64,000 bases of DNA from Lacticaseibacillus zeae DSM 20178 = KCTC 3804 (GTDB lineage: Bacteria > Bacillota > Bacilli > Lactobacillales > Lactobacillaceae), in assembly GCF_000260435.1 (NCBI RefSeq), contig NZ_BACQ01000062.1:1-64000 (forward strand). The letters are read 5' to 3'. Each line of letters opens with the position of its first letter. Position 1 is the stretch's first letter. Position numbers and translations under genes: made by a program. This document shows positions 43,834 to 52,098 of this stretch, in pieces. The notes beneath the pieces are model-generated. The model had not been told where the DNA came from, did no database searches, and saw only the letters and a list, made by a program, of their open reading frames with translations.

Positions 43834-43859
43834 AAAAGAGGGATAGCCCTCTTTTTTTA
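43834..43859 (+). terminator. Terminator after gatB
   Basis: AAAGAGGG/CCCTCTTT stem with a TTTTTTT run. It lies 150 bp after the stop. A small CTGAAA/TTTCAG hairpin precedes it. Confidence 0.8.
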
Positions 43860-43909
43860 TTGAAAAAAGGAAACTGTGATCGTTTACTTAAGGTGGGAGG
43901 TGTTTATGT

Positions 43910-44770
43910 TTGAAATATTTTGGTGTGACGCTTGCATCTACTGAAGCTACGCATATCACCCGTGATAACTTTTTTGAGCCGCTCGACTTAACGATCAGAA
44001 AACGATTATTATTTAATTATGCTTTGAAAAATCGCCGGTGGATTAAAGTCAATGGCTTTTTGCGGCGTCCAGGAGATTGGATCAATGAAAAGGAAGCCTT
44101 TGAAGTAACCAATCTGGCTTCCCGTCTGCCATTAGAGCAACTTCAGCGTCGTTACCCGGACTATTACCCACTCATCAACAAATCCCAGTGGCTTCAGCAT
44201 CGCGATGAGGCTCAGCAGCTTTTCGATACTTTCATTCCAAAAGTGAAGCGGCGAAAGCGTGCTCGATATGAAGATGAAATTATGGAATTTTGTCATGATA
44301 ATGGTTTTCAACAAATTGATTCACTTCGAACACATACTGCCAGAAGTGCGGGTGCCTATGTGCTCGTTTTGGATGATTATTTGTCTATCTACTTCAGCGT
44401 AGTGCCCAATATCGCGACTGCTATTACCGCTCATTGGGATGCTTTGCTTGATTTGGATGCCATTACGTCACTTGATGCCTTACCGATTGATGCGTTTAAG
44501 GCGTTGGATACAACCCGTATCTTTGTGAGAACCACGGAAAAACGGAATCTTGACAAGCTTAAAACTGAATTAGCGGACCTTGTGCCATATCGATATACCC
44601 TTAATCAATCTTCCCCGGGACTACCAGGGATCAATAGTAAACAGGAAACCAATTTAGCACTCTTTCCTAAGGGCGTTGAAGTTCACGATGCCATGGGCGG
44701 CTACGAATTATTTGAATATGATCTTGCCCGCGAGTTGAACATTCATCCCCGAAAAGACGATAAAAAGTGA
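43910..44770 (+). CDS. Uncharacterised protein
   Basis: 286 aa, soluble, no signal peptide. Rich in basic and aromatic residues (RKRLLFNYALKNRRWIKVNGFLRR; FIPKVKRRKRARYEDEIMEF). No family recognised. The N-terminal third could bind nucleic acid by composition. TTG 43910 follows GGGAGG by 9 nt; an ATG at 43906 is out of frame. It is a single gene between two terminators. Confidence 0.65.
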   Translation: MKYFGVTLASTEATHITRDNFFEPLDLTIRKRLLFNYALKNRRWIKVNGFLRRPGDWINEKEAFEVTNLASRLPLEQLQRRYPDYYPLINKSQWLQHRDEAQQLFDTFIPKVKRRKRARYEDEIMEFCHDNGFQQIDSLRTHTARSAGAYVLVLDDYLSIYFSVVPNIATAITAHWDALLDLDAITSLDALPIDAFKALDTTRIFVRTTEKRNLDKLKTELADLVPYRYTLNQSSPGLPGINSKQETNLALFPKGVEVHDAMGGYELFEYDLARELNIHPRKDDKK

Positions 44771-44777
44771 CCACGAG

Positions 44778-44828
44778 CAACACCCGCACACCGCGATGAA
44801 GAATTGGCGGTAGGCGGGTGTTGTTTTT
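44778..44828 (+). terminator. Terminator after the uncharacterised gene
   Basis: CAACACCCGC pairs with GCGGGTGTTG, followed by five T. Confidence 0.85.
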
Positions 44829-44977
44829 GCGAGTATGATGGACGAAATGACACGATTGAGTTGACCTTATTGAAGACATCACATTTTTTTGAAAAATTTA
44901 AGGTAGAATGCTTTTGTAATCTTTTCAATAACAGTACAATGGAGAAAGTCACTTTTAAAATGAAAGCAGGTATCTGA

Positions 44978-46210
44978 ATGGATGACAAACTAAAGATCAT
45001 TGAATTGCTCAAGCGCCAGGTGACAGCTAAAACGGCTGAATTAACGACCGAAAATATTCAGAAAACAACTCAAGACATTCAAGATTTGCTCAAAATCCTC
45101 AATGATGTCGCTGCAATCGATTTTGTTGCAACGCCGTCTGAGACACCTAATAAGCAAGAACCAGCAACAACTTCTGAAGAAGCAACCATTGAATCACCCG
45201 CTCCAAAGCCGAGCGTCACCACGCAAGTAGAAAAACACGAGCAGGTGCCGCAACAGCCTAAAGTCAGCAGCGAGCCTGAAGTGCCATTGTTGTCAGAGCA
45301 CTGGCTGAATAATCACAAATCGTATATTGGCCGGTTCCATTTGGATTTGAATGGTGGCCATGTCGGTTCCATTAAAGTCTCTGAAAGTAAGTTACATAAA
45401 ATGTCGAACCCACCGGAAAACGGCGACTGGGTGAGAGCGGATGAATATAAAGATGGCGATTCCGTGAATTATAAAATGACGACACTGAAGCGTGATCCAT
45501 TACCGACCGACATTGTGCGGCTGAAGTTTCTACCTGCTGTCTTCCGGCAAGATGTGAAGCGTTGGTACATTGAATTTAAATCGCCGGAGCATGAAACTAC
45601 GCAACAGCTGCTTTTAGGTGATTATGATGTGATGCTATTTAAGCTGAAGCCGGGCGACTACATCGACTATGCCTATCGCCGCGGTCAGGAAATTGACGGC
45701 AAAATTATTTGGCGCTACACAAATTCGGCTGCAGTTGCGACCCGCATGAAGCAAAAGTTTGCCAAAGCAACCGATACGGAGTCTAATCATGAAACGGCTG
45801 CGAGTCGTCAAACGCAATACAAAGCTACGGTCAATAAACCGGCCAAACGGAAGCAACGCGCACTGCAGCAGGTATTTGCCAACAAACAACTGTTACTCGT
45901 CTGCATTGAAAACTCTGGCATGCCGCGTAAAGTTAAGCGCAACGTGGAAGAACGCGGCGGCAAGCTGATTCTCTCACCGCGTTCAGACTCCAACGCGATG
46001 TTAAAAAAGAAAGTTCAAAAAGCCGATATGGTGATCGTGCCGACTGACTTTGTCGATCATGGCCAGATGTTTGCCGCCAAAGATGAAGCTAAACGCATCG
46101 GCAAGCCGATCTGGATGGCTAAGAACACCAATGAACGCAACATGCTTCAGTGGTACAAGCGGCATTTTCCTAATGAAGCTAAGGCACCAGTGATGGATTA
46201 TGAAGCATAG
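44978..46210 (+). CDS. Uncharacterised protein with coiled-coil start and DUF2325-like C-terminus
   Basis: 410 aa. Residues 1-45 form an amphipathic helix, probably coiled coil. Residues 50-100 are a Pro/Glu/Thr/Ser-rich linker. Residues 105-255 form a beta-rich domain (SYIGRFHLDLNGGHVGSIKVSE; FLPAVFRQDVKRWYIEF). Residues 300-400 resemble DUF2325: a strand (LLLVCIENSG), a helix, a glycine turn (ERGGKLIL), ADMVIVPTDFVDHG and KRIGKPIWM. DUF2325 proteins are of unknown function. No neighbours share its operon. Confidence 0.7.
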   Translation: MDDKLKIIELLKRQVTAKTAELTTENIQKTTQDIQDLLKILNDVAAIDFVATPSETPNKQEPATTSEEATIESPAPKPSVTTQVEKHEQVPQQPKVSSEPEVPLLSEHWLNNHKSYIGRFHLDLNGGHVGSIKVSESKLHKMSNPPENGDWVRADEYKDGDSVNYKMTTLKRDPLPTDIVRLKFLPAVFRQDVKRWYIEFKSPEHETTQQLLLGDYDVMLFKLKPGDYIDYAYRRGQEIDGKIIWRYTNSAAVATRMKQKFAKATDTESNHETAASRQTQYKATVNKPAKRKQRALQQVFANKQLLLVCIENSGMPRKVKRNVEERGGKLILSPRSDSNAMLKKKVQKADMVIVPTDFVDHGQMFAAKDEAKRIGKPIWMAKNTNERNMLQWYKRHFPNEAKAPVMDYEA

Positions 46211-46268
46211 TTAGCTTTGCTTGCTGAATGATGGTGAGTGCTCAGCGTCATTAATTAATCACAAGCGC

Positions 46269-46319
46269 AAAAAATGGATCCTAGCGGGACTGAATTACGT
46301 CTCCTAGGATCCATTTTTT
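46269..46319. terminator. Bidirectional terminator between convergent genes
   Basis: AAAAAATGGATCCTAG and CTAGGATCCATTTTTT form a 16-bp perfect stem. It ends both the uncharacterised gene on the plus strand and the long minus-strand PTS-peptidase operon. Confidence 0.9.
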
Positions 46320-46323
46320 GTCA

Positions 46324-47544
46324 TTATTCTGTGATTCGTTCAGTTTGGCGTGGGTCTTTTTCCATCGTCGGCCACTTGGCATAGGTAGCAAGGATGCGAT
46401 CCACTGCTTCTTTGAGCAATGGGCGCGGCATGCCAATGTTGAGGCGGACAAAGCCGTCGCCATCTGCGACAAAATAGCTGCCAACGACGCAGGATAGATC
46501 AGCGGGTGTGAAGAACTGCTTCATGCTGGCCTCGTCAGGAAAAAGTCGATGCGTGTCGATCCAAGCCAGAAAACCAGACTCGGCTGGCATCACCTTCATC
46601 TCGGGAATGGCGGCGAGACGCTTTTTTAGGTAGTCGAAATTGGCAGCGACATAAGCGACCATTTCATCTAACCAGGCGTCGCAGTCTGTGTACGCAGCGA
46701 TGAGCGCCGGAACAGCAAAACTGTTGGGTGAGGTGATCGAGTTGGCGCTGAATTGTTGACTGAGCCGATCACGAATCGCCGGCTCGGGGATGACCACGTA
46801 GGATGTCTTTAGACCGCCTAAATTAAAGGCTTTGTTGGGTGATAAGCAGAGAATGCTTTGCGACTGAATCGCCGGATCAGCTTGCCAAATGCTGGTAAAG
46901 TTGACGCCGGGATAAACAATATCGCGGTGAATTTCATCGCTGACCAGTAAAACGTGATGTTGCCGGCACAGCTCAGCGACTTTTGCCAATTCCGCTGCTG
47001 TCCAGACGCGTCCGGAGGGGTTTTGCGGGCTGCAGAGAATGAACAGCTTGACGTCAGGGCGTTGCATTTTGGTCGCCATATCGGTGTAGTCAAAAAAGTA
47101 CTGGCCTTCCTTAAGCACCAACGGACTGGTCACGAGCTGGCGGTGGTTGTTTTGAACCGCTTCGGCAAAAGGATCGTAGGCAGGGGTGTTAATTAAAACC
47201 CCTTCACCAGGTGCCGTAAAGGCTTGAACCAGATAGTGCAGCGTCGGAACGGTGCCATAGCTTAGCTTAATCCAGTCTTTTTCAAGTTTCAGCCCGAATC
47301 TGCGGGCATTCCAGGCGATGACGGCAGCATAAAAAGCTTCAGGGATATAGGTGTAGCTATAATCTGGCACCGCCGCCCGCGCCATCATAGCCTGATGAAT
47401 CGGCGGAGCAACTGGAAAGTCTAAATCGGCCAGATCCATGGGAATCGCGTGTGGCGTTAAGCCGAATTTTTCAGCGAGCACCTGATCAGCCCACTTGCGC
47501 GCGTTTCCGGCTTTGCGGTCGAAAAGGGTGTCAAATTGGCTCAT
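46324..47544 (-). CDS. MalY/PatB-type PLP enzyme (aminotransferase fold, C-S lyase-like)
   Basis: 406 aa, fold-type I PLP enzyme. MDLADLDFPVAPPI at the start is the MalY/PatB hallmark. The PLP lysine lies in LSPNKAFNLGGLKTS; the Asp and Tyr contacts appear in LLVSDEIHRDI and YDPFAEAV. Relatives are cystathionine beta-lyases that release thiols from S-conjugates, and some moonlight as regulators (E. coli MalY). It overlaps the peptidase gene upstream by 14 nt and is the last gene of the operon. The substrate is unknown. Confidence 0.85.
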   Translation of the reverse strand: MSQFDTLFDRKAGNARKWADQVLAEKFGLTPHAIPMDLADLDFPVAPPIHQAMMARAAVPDYSYTYIPEAFYAAVIAWNARRFGLKLEKDWIKLSYGTVPTLHYLVQAFTAPGEGVLINTPAYDPFAEAVQNNHRQLVTSPLVLKEGQYFFDYTDMATKMQRPDVKLFILCSPQNPSGRVWTAAELAKVAELCRQHHVLLVSDEIHRDIVYPGVNFTSIWQADPAIQSQSILCLSPNKAFNLGGLKTSYVVIPEPAIRDRLSQQFSANSITSPNSFAVPALIAAYTDCDAWLDEMVAYVAANFDYLKKRLAAIPEMKVMPAESGFLAWIDTHRLFPDEASMKQFFTPADLSCVVGSYFVADGDGFVRLNIGMPRPLLKEAVDRILATYAKWPTMEKDPRQTERITE

Positions 47545-48610
47545 TTTCCACTACCTCCAGTTGAGTTAAGTGGCGCGGTGTTTGGTTCAAAACGCGGGCA
47601 CCGGTTGCGGTGATCACCACATCATCTTCGATTCGTACGCCGCCAATGCCAGGCAGATAGGCACCTGGTTCGACTGTCACGATCATGCCGGGCTGCAAGA
47701 TCGTCTGGCTGCGCGGGTTGAGAATCGGCTGGTCACCGCCTAGCCCCAGCCCGTGGCCGAGACCATGGGTGAAGCAGTCGCCATAACCGGCAGCGGTCAA
47801 GACGCCCCGCGCGATTGCATCAACTTCACGGCCCTGCATCCCCGGTTTGATGGCGGCAATCGCGGTTTGCTGAGCGGTGAGCACAGCTTCATGTACTGCC
47901 GCAAGTTCCGGGGGAGCGGAACCGATTCTAAGCGTTCGTGTCATATCTGATTGATAGTCATCGAAAACTACGCCGAAGTCAACTGTGACCAGTTCACCTT
48001 CCTGTAGGCGTCGAGCAGTCGGCCGGCCATGCGGAAATGCTCCCCGTGGGCCGCTAGCGATGATCGGGTCAAACGCCATCGCTGACGCCCCTGCTTCCAG
48101 CGCGTAAAAATGCAGCCAAGCACTGAGCGTTTGTTCACTGACCCCTGGCCGAATATGCGGTAAGAGTTGCGCAAAAATGGTGTCTGTGACCGCACAAGCA
48201 GCAGTTACCGCAGCGATTTCCGCTTCATCTTTGACCGCCCGTTGCCGCGCCACGAGATCGTCGGCAAGCGTAAGCGTCCAGTTGTGGGTCGCTAATGCTT
48301 GATACTCCGCGATCGAAAAACCGCCGCTGACCAGACCGATGTGCTGACTGCCTTGCGTTTTTAAACAGTCGATCAATTGGGGCAAATAACTGCCTTGAGG
48401 GACTTCAACATTCGTAAATCCTTGGGTATCGGCGGCTTCAGCACGGTAACGGCCGTCGTGAAGCTGGAGTGCCCGCGTTGGCGTAATCATCACATGCACG
48501 CCACTGCCCGGTAATGCGCCGACATAGCGTTTGCTCGGGCGATCATGCAACAGCAAAGCATCTAATGCTTCGGTTTCCAGAGCTTTTTGTAACTTGGTTA
48601 AGTGGCTCAT
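47531..48610 (-). CDS. Xaa-Pro peptidase, M24 family
   Basis: 359 aa, pita-bread metallopeptidase. The creatinase-like N-terminal domain begins RPSKRYVGALPGSG. The five metal ligands are seen: two Asp in VTVDFGVVFDDYQSDMTR, His in HGLGHGLGLGG, Glu in VTVEPGAYLPGIGG, and Glu in RIEDDVV. It is of PepQ/aminopeptidase-P type, cutting peptides with proline second. ATG 48610 follows GAGG. It overlaps the PLP-enzyme gene, in an operon with a PTS and an M42 peptidase. Confidence 0.9.
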   Translation of the reverse strand: MSHLTKLQKALETEALDALLLHDRPSKRYVGALPGSGVHVMITPTRALQLHDGRYRAEAADTQGFTNVEVPQGSYLPQLIDCLKTQGSQHIGLVSGGFSIAEYQALATHNWTLTLADDLVARQRAVKDEAEIAAVTAACAVTDTIFAQLLPHIRPGVSEQTLSAWLHFYALEAGASAMAFDPIIASGPRGAFPHGRPTARRLQEGELVTVDFGVVFDDYQSDMTRTLRIGSAPPELAAVHEAVLTAQQTAIAAIKPGMQGREVDAIARGVLTAAGYGDCFTHGLGHGLGLGGDQPILNPRSQTILQPGMIVTVEPGAYLPGIGGVRIEDDVVITATGARVLNQTPRHLTQLEVVENEPI

Positions 48611-48704
48611 TCTTTTCCTCTCATTCCTACATGCCTTTGAAAAAAGGGTGCACATCTATCAAGCGGCACCCTTAGCAACATCTATTTTCCGCAAACCTGG
48701 CTGA

Positions 48705-50030
48705 TTAAAAGTCGAGATCCAACCCAGCCAAGGTATCTTCGTCTTCTTTTGAAAAGATTGACTTTTGGGCGGCTTTTTTGGCTTCATCGCGTAATTCAAC
48801 GCGTTCCATTATTTTAAAGAATGGCCAGTAAAGTGCGACCGCCAAGACCAGTTGCAAGGCGTTGGCTAAAATCGTGCGGTAGTCGCCGTTGGTTAAGAAA
48901 CCTTCTAGGAAAACGCCGACATAAGGTGGGTTGAAGATCGGTTTGGCAATCCAACCCCAATGCATGAAGAACATCGGTAACGTGCCGATGATGGCCCCAC
49001 CGAAAACGTGCGGAATGAACATGATCGGGTTCAGGATGATCGGTGCGCCGAAAAGGATCGGTTCGTTGATCCCGAATAAAGACGGGAATAGGGAAATTTT
49101 ACCGATTTTCCGATAGCGCTTGCTCTTGGACAACATGCAGGCAACTACGCAGCCGATTGAGATGCCGCAGCCGGTAAAGCCGAAGAAGCTGGAAACCGCG
49201 CCGGTTGTGTAAAAATGGGGAATGGCTTCACCGGCATTCATGGCGGCAATGTTTTCGGCGATGAATGTGACCATAATCGGACTGGTGATCGGTGAGAATA
49301 CCGATGAGTGGATACCGAAGAAAAAGACGGTACAAATCGCAAAGTTCAGGGCTAAAACGGCCCATGGATTGTCCATACTACCGACCAGTGGCGCCAAGAA
49401 GCGGGTCAAAATGCTTGGCGGCAACTCGCCAGCTATGTTTAAGAATGCAAACCGGCCGGCAATGAACGCGCCCCCGGTAATGAGCGTGACCGGAATCAAT
49501 TCAAATGAACGGGATACGAAATCCGGCACCCCTTCAGGCATTTTGATTGTCAAATGGTGTGTTTTGCACCAGTGATACAGTTCAACCGTCAGCAAAGCCA
49601 CCAGCATTCCGGTGAACAGTCCGCGAGCGCCAAGGTTGGCAACATCTAATTGGCCGGCTTTGTTGAAGGTAGCGACCATCATCAAAAAGGCAAAGCCAGA
49701 CAAGGTGACGCATCCAGGAATATAGAGTTTGTAATGATTACCGAGGTTGTAGGCAATGGACAAACAGGCATATAGCCCGATCATGCCAATGGACAGCTTG
49801 ACCGGTAAATCAAACAGCGCGGCGTTGCTAGTAATAAACTGCGAAACAGCATTCTTGGGTCCGAGCATATTCGGTAATGCCGGGATGATGGTGAAAATAC
49901 TACCGAGAATGGTAAAAGGCGTCATCGCCACCATCCCGGCCTTAATCGCACTTAGGTGACGTTGATTATCCACCTTATGCGCAATCGGCATGAAAAAACG
50001 ATTCATAAACGCTTCAAACTTGTTAAACAT
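48705..50030 (-). CDS. PTS subunit IIC, lactose/cellobiose family
   Basis: 441 aa with about ten hydrophobic segments. It has FEAFMNRFFMPIAHKVDNQRHLSAIKAGMV at the N-terminus, HSSVFSPIT, and LFPSLFGINEPILFGAPIILNPIMFIPHVFGG, typical of CelB-like IIC. The acidic C-terminus reads EDEDTLAGLDLDF. ATG 50030 is chosen because family similarity begins there; GAGGAG is about 11 nt upstream. Repeat G separates it from its IIB gene. No 6-phospho-beta-glycosidase lies in the operon, unlike most relatives. Confidence 0.9.
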   Translation of the reverse strand: MFNKFEAFMNRFFMPIAHKVDNQRHLSAIKAGMVAMTPFTILGSIFTIIPALPNMLGPKNAVSQFITSNAALFDLPVKLSIGMIGLYACLSIAYNLGNHYKLYIPGCVTLSGFAFLMMVATFNKAGQLDVANLGARGLFTGMLVALLTVELYHWCKTHHLTIKMPEGVPDFVSRSFELIPVTLITGGAFIAGRFAFLNIAGELPPSILTRFLAPLVGSMDNPWAVLALNFAICTVFFFGIHSSVFSPITSPIMVTFIAENIAAMNAGEAIPHFYTTGAVSSFFGFTGCGISIGCVVACMLSKSKRYRKIGKISLFPSLFGINEPILFGAPIILNPIMFIPHVFGGAIIGTLPMFFMHWGWIAKPIFNPPYVGVFLEGFLTNGDYRTILANALQLVLAVALYWPFFKIMERVELRDEAKKAAQKSIFSKEDEDTLAGLDLDF

Positions 50031-50052
50031 CGCGGGATCACTCCTCTCGTGG

Positions 50053-50197
50053 TGTGAGCGTGAACTGGCGCGGTTAGAAGTCGGAGTGTAAGTGGCCTTG
50101 GGCGGTGATGGCCCGGTTTTGGCCATTGCGCCCAAGGTCCTTACACGTAGACTTCTGCGCCAGTGAACGCGTTATGGTGAGCGTGAGCCAGCCCGGA
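50053..50197 (+). repeat. Hairpin repeat, copy G (full) plus a fragment
   Basis: Full copy at 50053-50175, same orientation as A, starting GTGAGCGTGAACTGGCGCG. Only the first 20 nt of another copy (GTGAGCGTGAGCCAGCCCGG) lie at 50177-50197. The pair splits the IIB and IIC genes of one operon, with the left end facing the IIC ribosome site. Confidence 0.9.
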
Positions 50198-50228
50198 ATT
50201 TAAGCCGACAAACGCACAGTGCTAAGTA

Positions 50229-50567
50229 TTAACCAGCGTGCTTCTTCTGGTATTTGGCATGTGTCACCAGCGCCAGCTTCATCACAGTTGCACCATCCAT
50301 CTGGCCGTAAACATCCTTGTCGATCACGGCATAAGGGATGTGCCGCGGTTCGCAGATTTCACTAATGTAGCCGGTTTTGTGACCGATTTGCGGTCCAACC
50401 AAAACGATGTCATAGTTATCGATTTCGTCCTCCAGACCATCAACGGGAATGGCGTTGAAGTGAAAATCAGCTTCATTCAGCTTGCGGCTGTCTTTCACAA
50501 CCTTAGCCATATTTTGCATCAACATATTGGTGGAAAAGCCACCGGCACAGCATAAAAGAATTCGCAT
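50229..50567 (-). CDS. PTS subunit IIB, lactose/cellobiose family
   Basis: 112 aa. MRILLCCAGGFSTNMLMQNM carries the phospho-cysteine (C7 by alignment with CAGGxST). It transfers phosphate from IIA to the sugar at IIC. ATG 50567 follows AGGAGG by 8 nt. Confidence 0.92.
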   Translation of the reverse strand: MRILLCCAGGFSTNMLMQNMAKVVKDSRKLNEADFHFNAIPVDGLEDEIDNYDIVLVGPQIGHKTGYISEICEPRHIPYAVIDKDVYGQMDGATVMKLALVTHAKYQKKHAG

Positions 50568-50645
50568 TTGGAAGTTCCTCCTATTTTTGAGTGTTGGGAA
50601 TTGGCATAGCAATTTTTTGTTTTGAAATATGTTTATTGAGCTGGT

Positions 50646-50963
50646 TTACGTTCTGTTTTCGAAGATTTCTATTAATGTCTCAATCAAGTCCCGTGCCAAC
50701 TGGCTAGTCATGTAGTGGTCTTGGGCGTGGACCATGAGCAAGTTGACCGGTTCGGGTGTCTGATCAGGGTCGAATTCTCGACTGATCATGGCGGTTTGGG
50801 CATTATGAGCGGCGACATCAATTTCTTTAGACTCCGCCAACAAATTGCGCGCGCGGTCAAAGTCGCGTGTTTTCACCGCTGCCAACGCCTCGAATGCTTT
50901 GGTTTTACTTTCGCCGGCGTTCGCAATGAGTTGCATAATTTCAAGTTCTTGGGTGGTTGCCAT
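50646..50963 (-). CDS. PTS subunit IIA, lactose/cellobiose family
   Basis: 105 aa, all-helical trimeric IIA. Active histidine H79 in NLLMVHAQDHYMTSQLARDL. It begins EIMQLIANAGESKTKAFEALAAV. AAAGGAG precedes the ATG. It follows the M42 peptidase gene by 94 nt. Confidence 0.92.
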   Translation of the reverse strand: MATTQELEIMQLIANAGESKTKAFEALAAVKTRDFDRARNLLAESKEIDVAAHNAQTAMISREFDPDQTPEPVNLLMVHAQDHYMTSQLARDLIETLIEIFENRT

Positions 50964-51057
50964 AAAACGCTCCTTTAAAATGCCAGCATGGGTAACGCGG
51001 CTGGCGGGATTTTTATCATTAGGGAATTAGGACGACTGAGAGCCGTCATAGGTGGGG

Positions 51058-52098
51058 CTAAAAAGTGTGGGCAGCTTCAACCAGCTGCAACGACAATTGG
51101 CGGCACATGGCAGCATATAAGGCAACCATATGATCAACATCGGCTGCCTGGGCAAGCGACTGGGCACAGTGGCCATAGCGACAGGGCAAGATAGTCACGA
51201 CTGTCGGAATACCAGCACCGACTTTATGTGCTTCGCCGCCATCGGTACCGCCGCCATTAAACATGTCCAGCTGCAACGGCAGGGAAGCCCCGGCTGCAGT
51301 ATCTTTGACGAATTGCTGCAATTGGCGATTCGGCGCCAAGGTGCGATCAAAGTGCGTGAGGATCGGTCCCTTACCGACTTGACGCTGGTTCACTTCGCTG
51401 CGCTCGCGGGGATGTTGAAAAGTCGCGACATCCACAATGAAAGCCAGGTCCGGTTGAATCAATTGGGTAGCGGTTTTGGCACCGCGAATGCCGACTTCTT
51501 CACTGATGGTCGCGGCAAAATGTAACGTGAATGGCAGCTCTTCATCGGCAAGCTCTGTTAAAAGCCGGGCACCGACATAACAACCGAGCCGATCATCTAA
51601 TGCTTTACCGCCAAAAACGCCTTCCGCGGCATATTCGCTGAATTCGGTCGCAAAGGTGACCATGTCGCCGATGTTAATGCCCAGTGCGGAGACTTCATCA
51701 GCCGTATTGGCGCCGACATCACACAACACTTGATCAAAGGCGGGCAGCGATTCATCGCGAATGACCATTCCCGGCAGTTTTTCTCCAGTGGCTGTCGTGA
51801 CTCGAACGCTTTGCCAGTGACTGGCGGCAGGTTTAACCCCGCCGACAACCATCAAGCGTAAGAGACCTTCAGGTGTGATCGTCCGGACCATATAGCCGAC
51901 TTCATCCATGTGGCCATAAATCATGACGGAAAACTGCGGCTTGGCAGCTCTTTTGGTAAAAATCAGACTCCCAAGACCATCCGTCTGGGTGGCAAAGCCA
52001 TACGGTGCTAAATAATGGCGTAAAACGTTGCGCACTTCGCCTTCGTTGGCGGCGATTGCGTCGGCATTGCTTAACGCAGCCATTAGTTGTAAATCCAT
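51058..52098 (-). CDS. M42-family metallo-aminopeptidase (FrvX-like)
   Basis: 346 aa. Metal ligands and catalytic residues of M42 are present: GHMDEVGYMV (His), KALDDRLGCYV (Asp), ISEEVGIRGA (catalytic Glu pair), IVDVAT (Asp) and RYGHCAQS (His). The GGGTDGGEAH signature is complete. These are large self-compartmentalised aminopeptidases or deblocking enzymes. In E. coli, frvX and sgcX are M42 genes set among PTS genes, as here. The start overlaps the end of the regulator gene by 16 nt. Confidence 0.9.
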   Translation of the reverse strand: MDLQLMAALSNADAIAANEGEVRNVLRHYLAPYGFATQTDGLGSLIFTKRAAKPQFSVMIYGHMDEVGYMVRTITPEGLLRLMVVGGVKPAASHWQSVRVTTATGEKLPGMVIRDESLPAFDQVLCDVGANTADEVSALGINIGDMVTFATEFSEYAAEGVFGGKALDDRLGCYVGARLLTELADEELPFTLHFAATISEEVGIRGAKTATQLIQPDLAFIVDVATFQHPRERSEVNQRQVGKGPILTHFDRTLAPNRQLQQFVKDTAAGASLPLQLDMFNGGGTDGGEAHKVGAGIPTVVTILPCRYGHCAQSLAQAADVDHMVALYAAMCRQLSLQLVEAAHTF

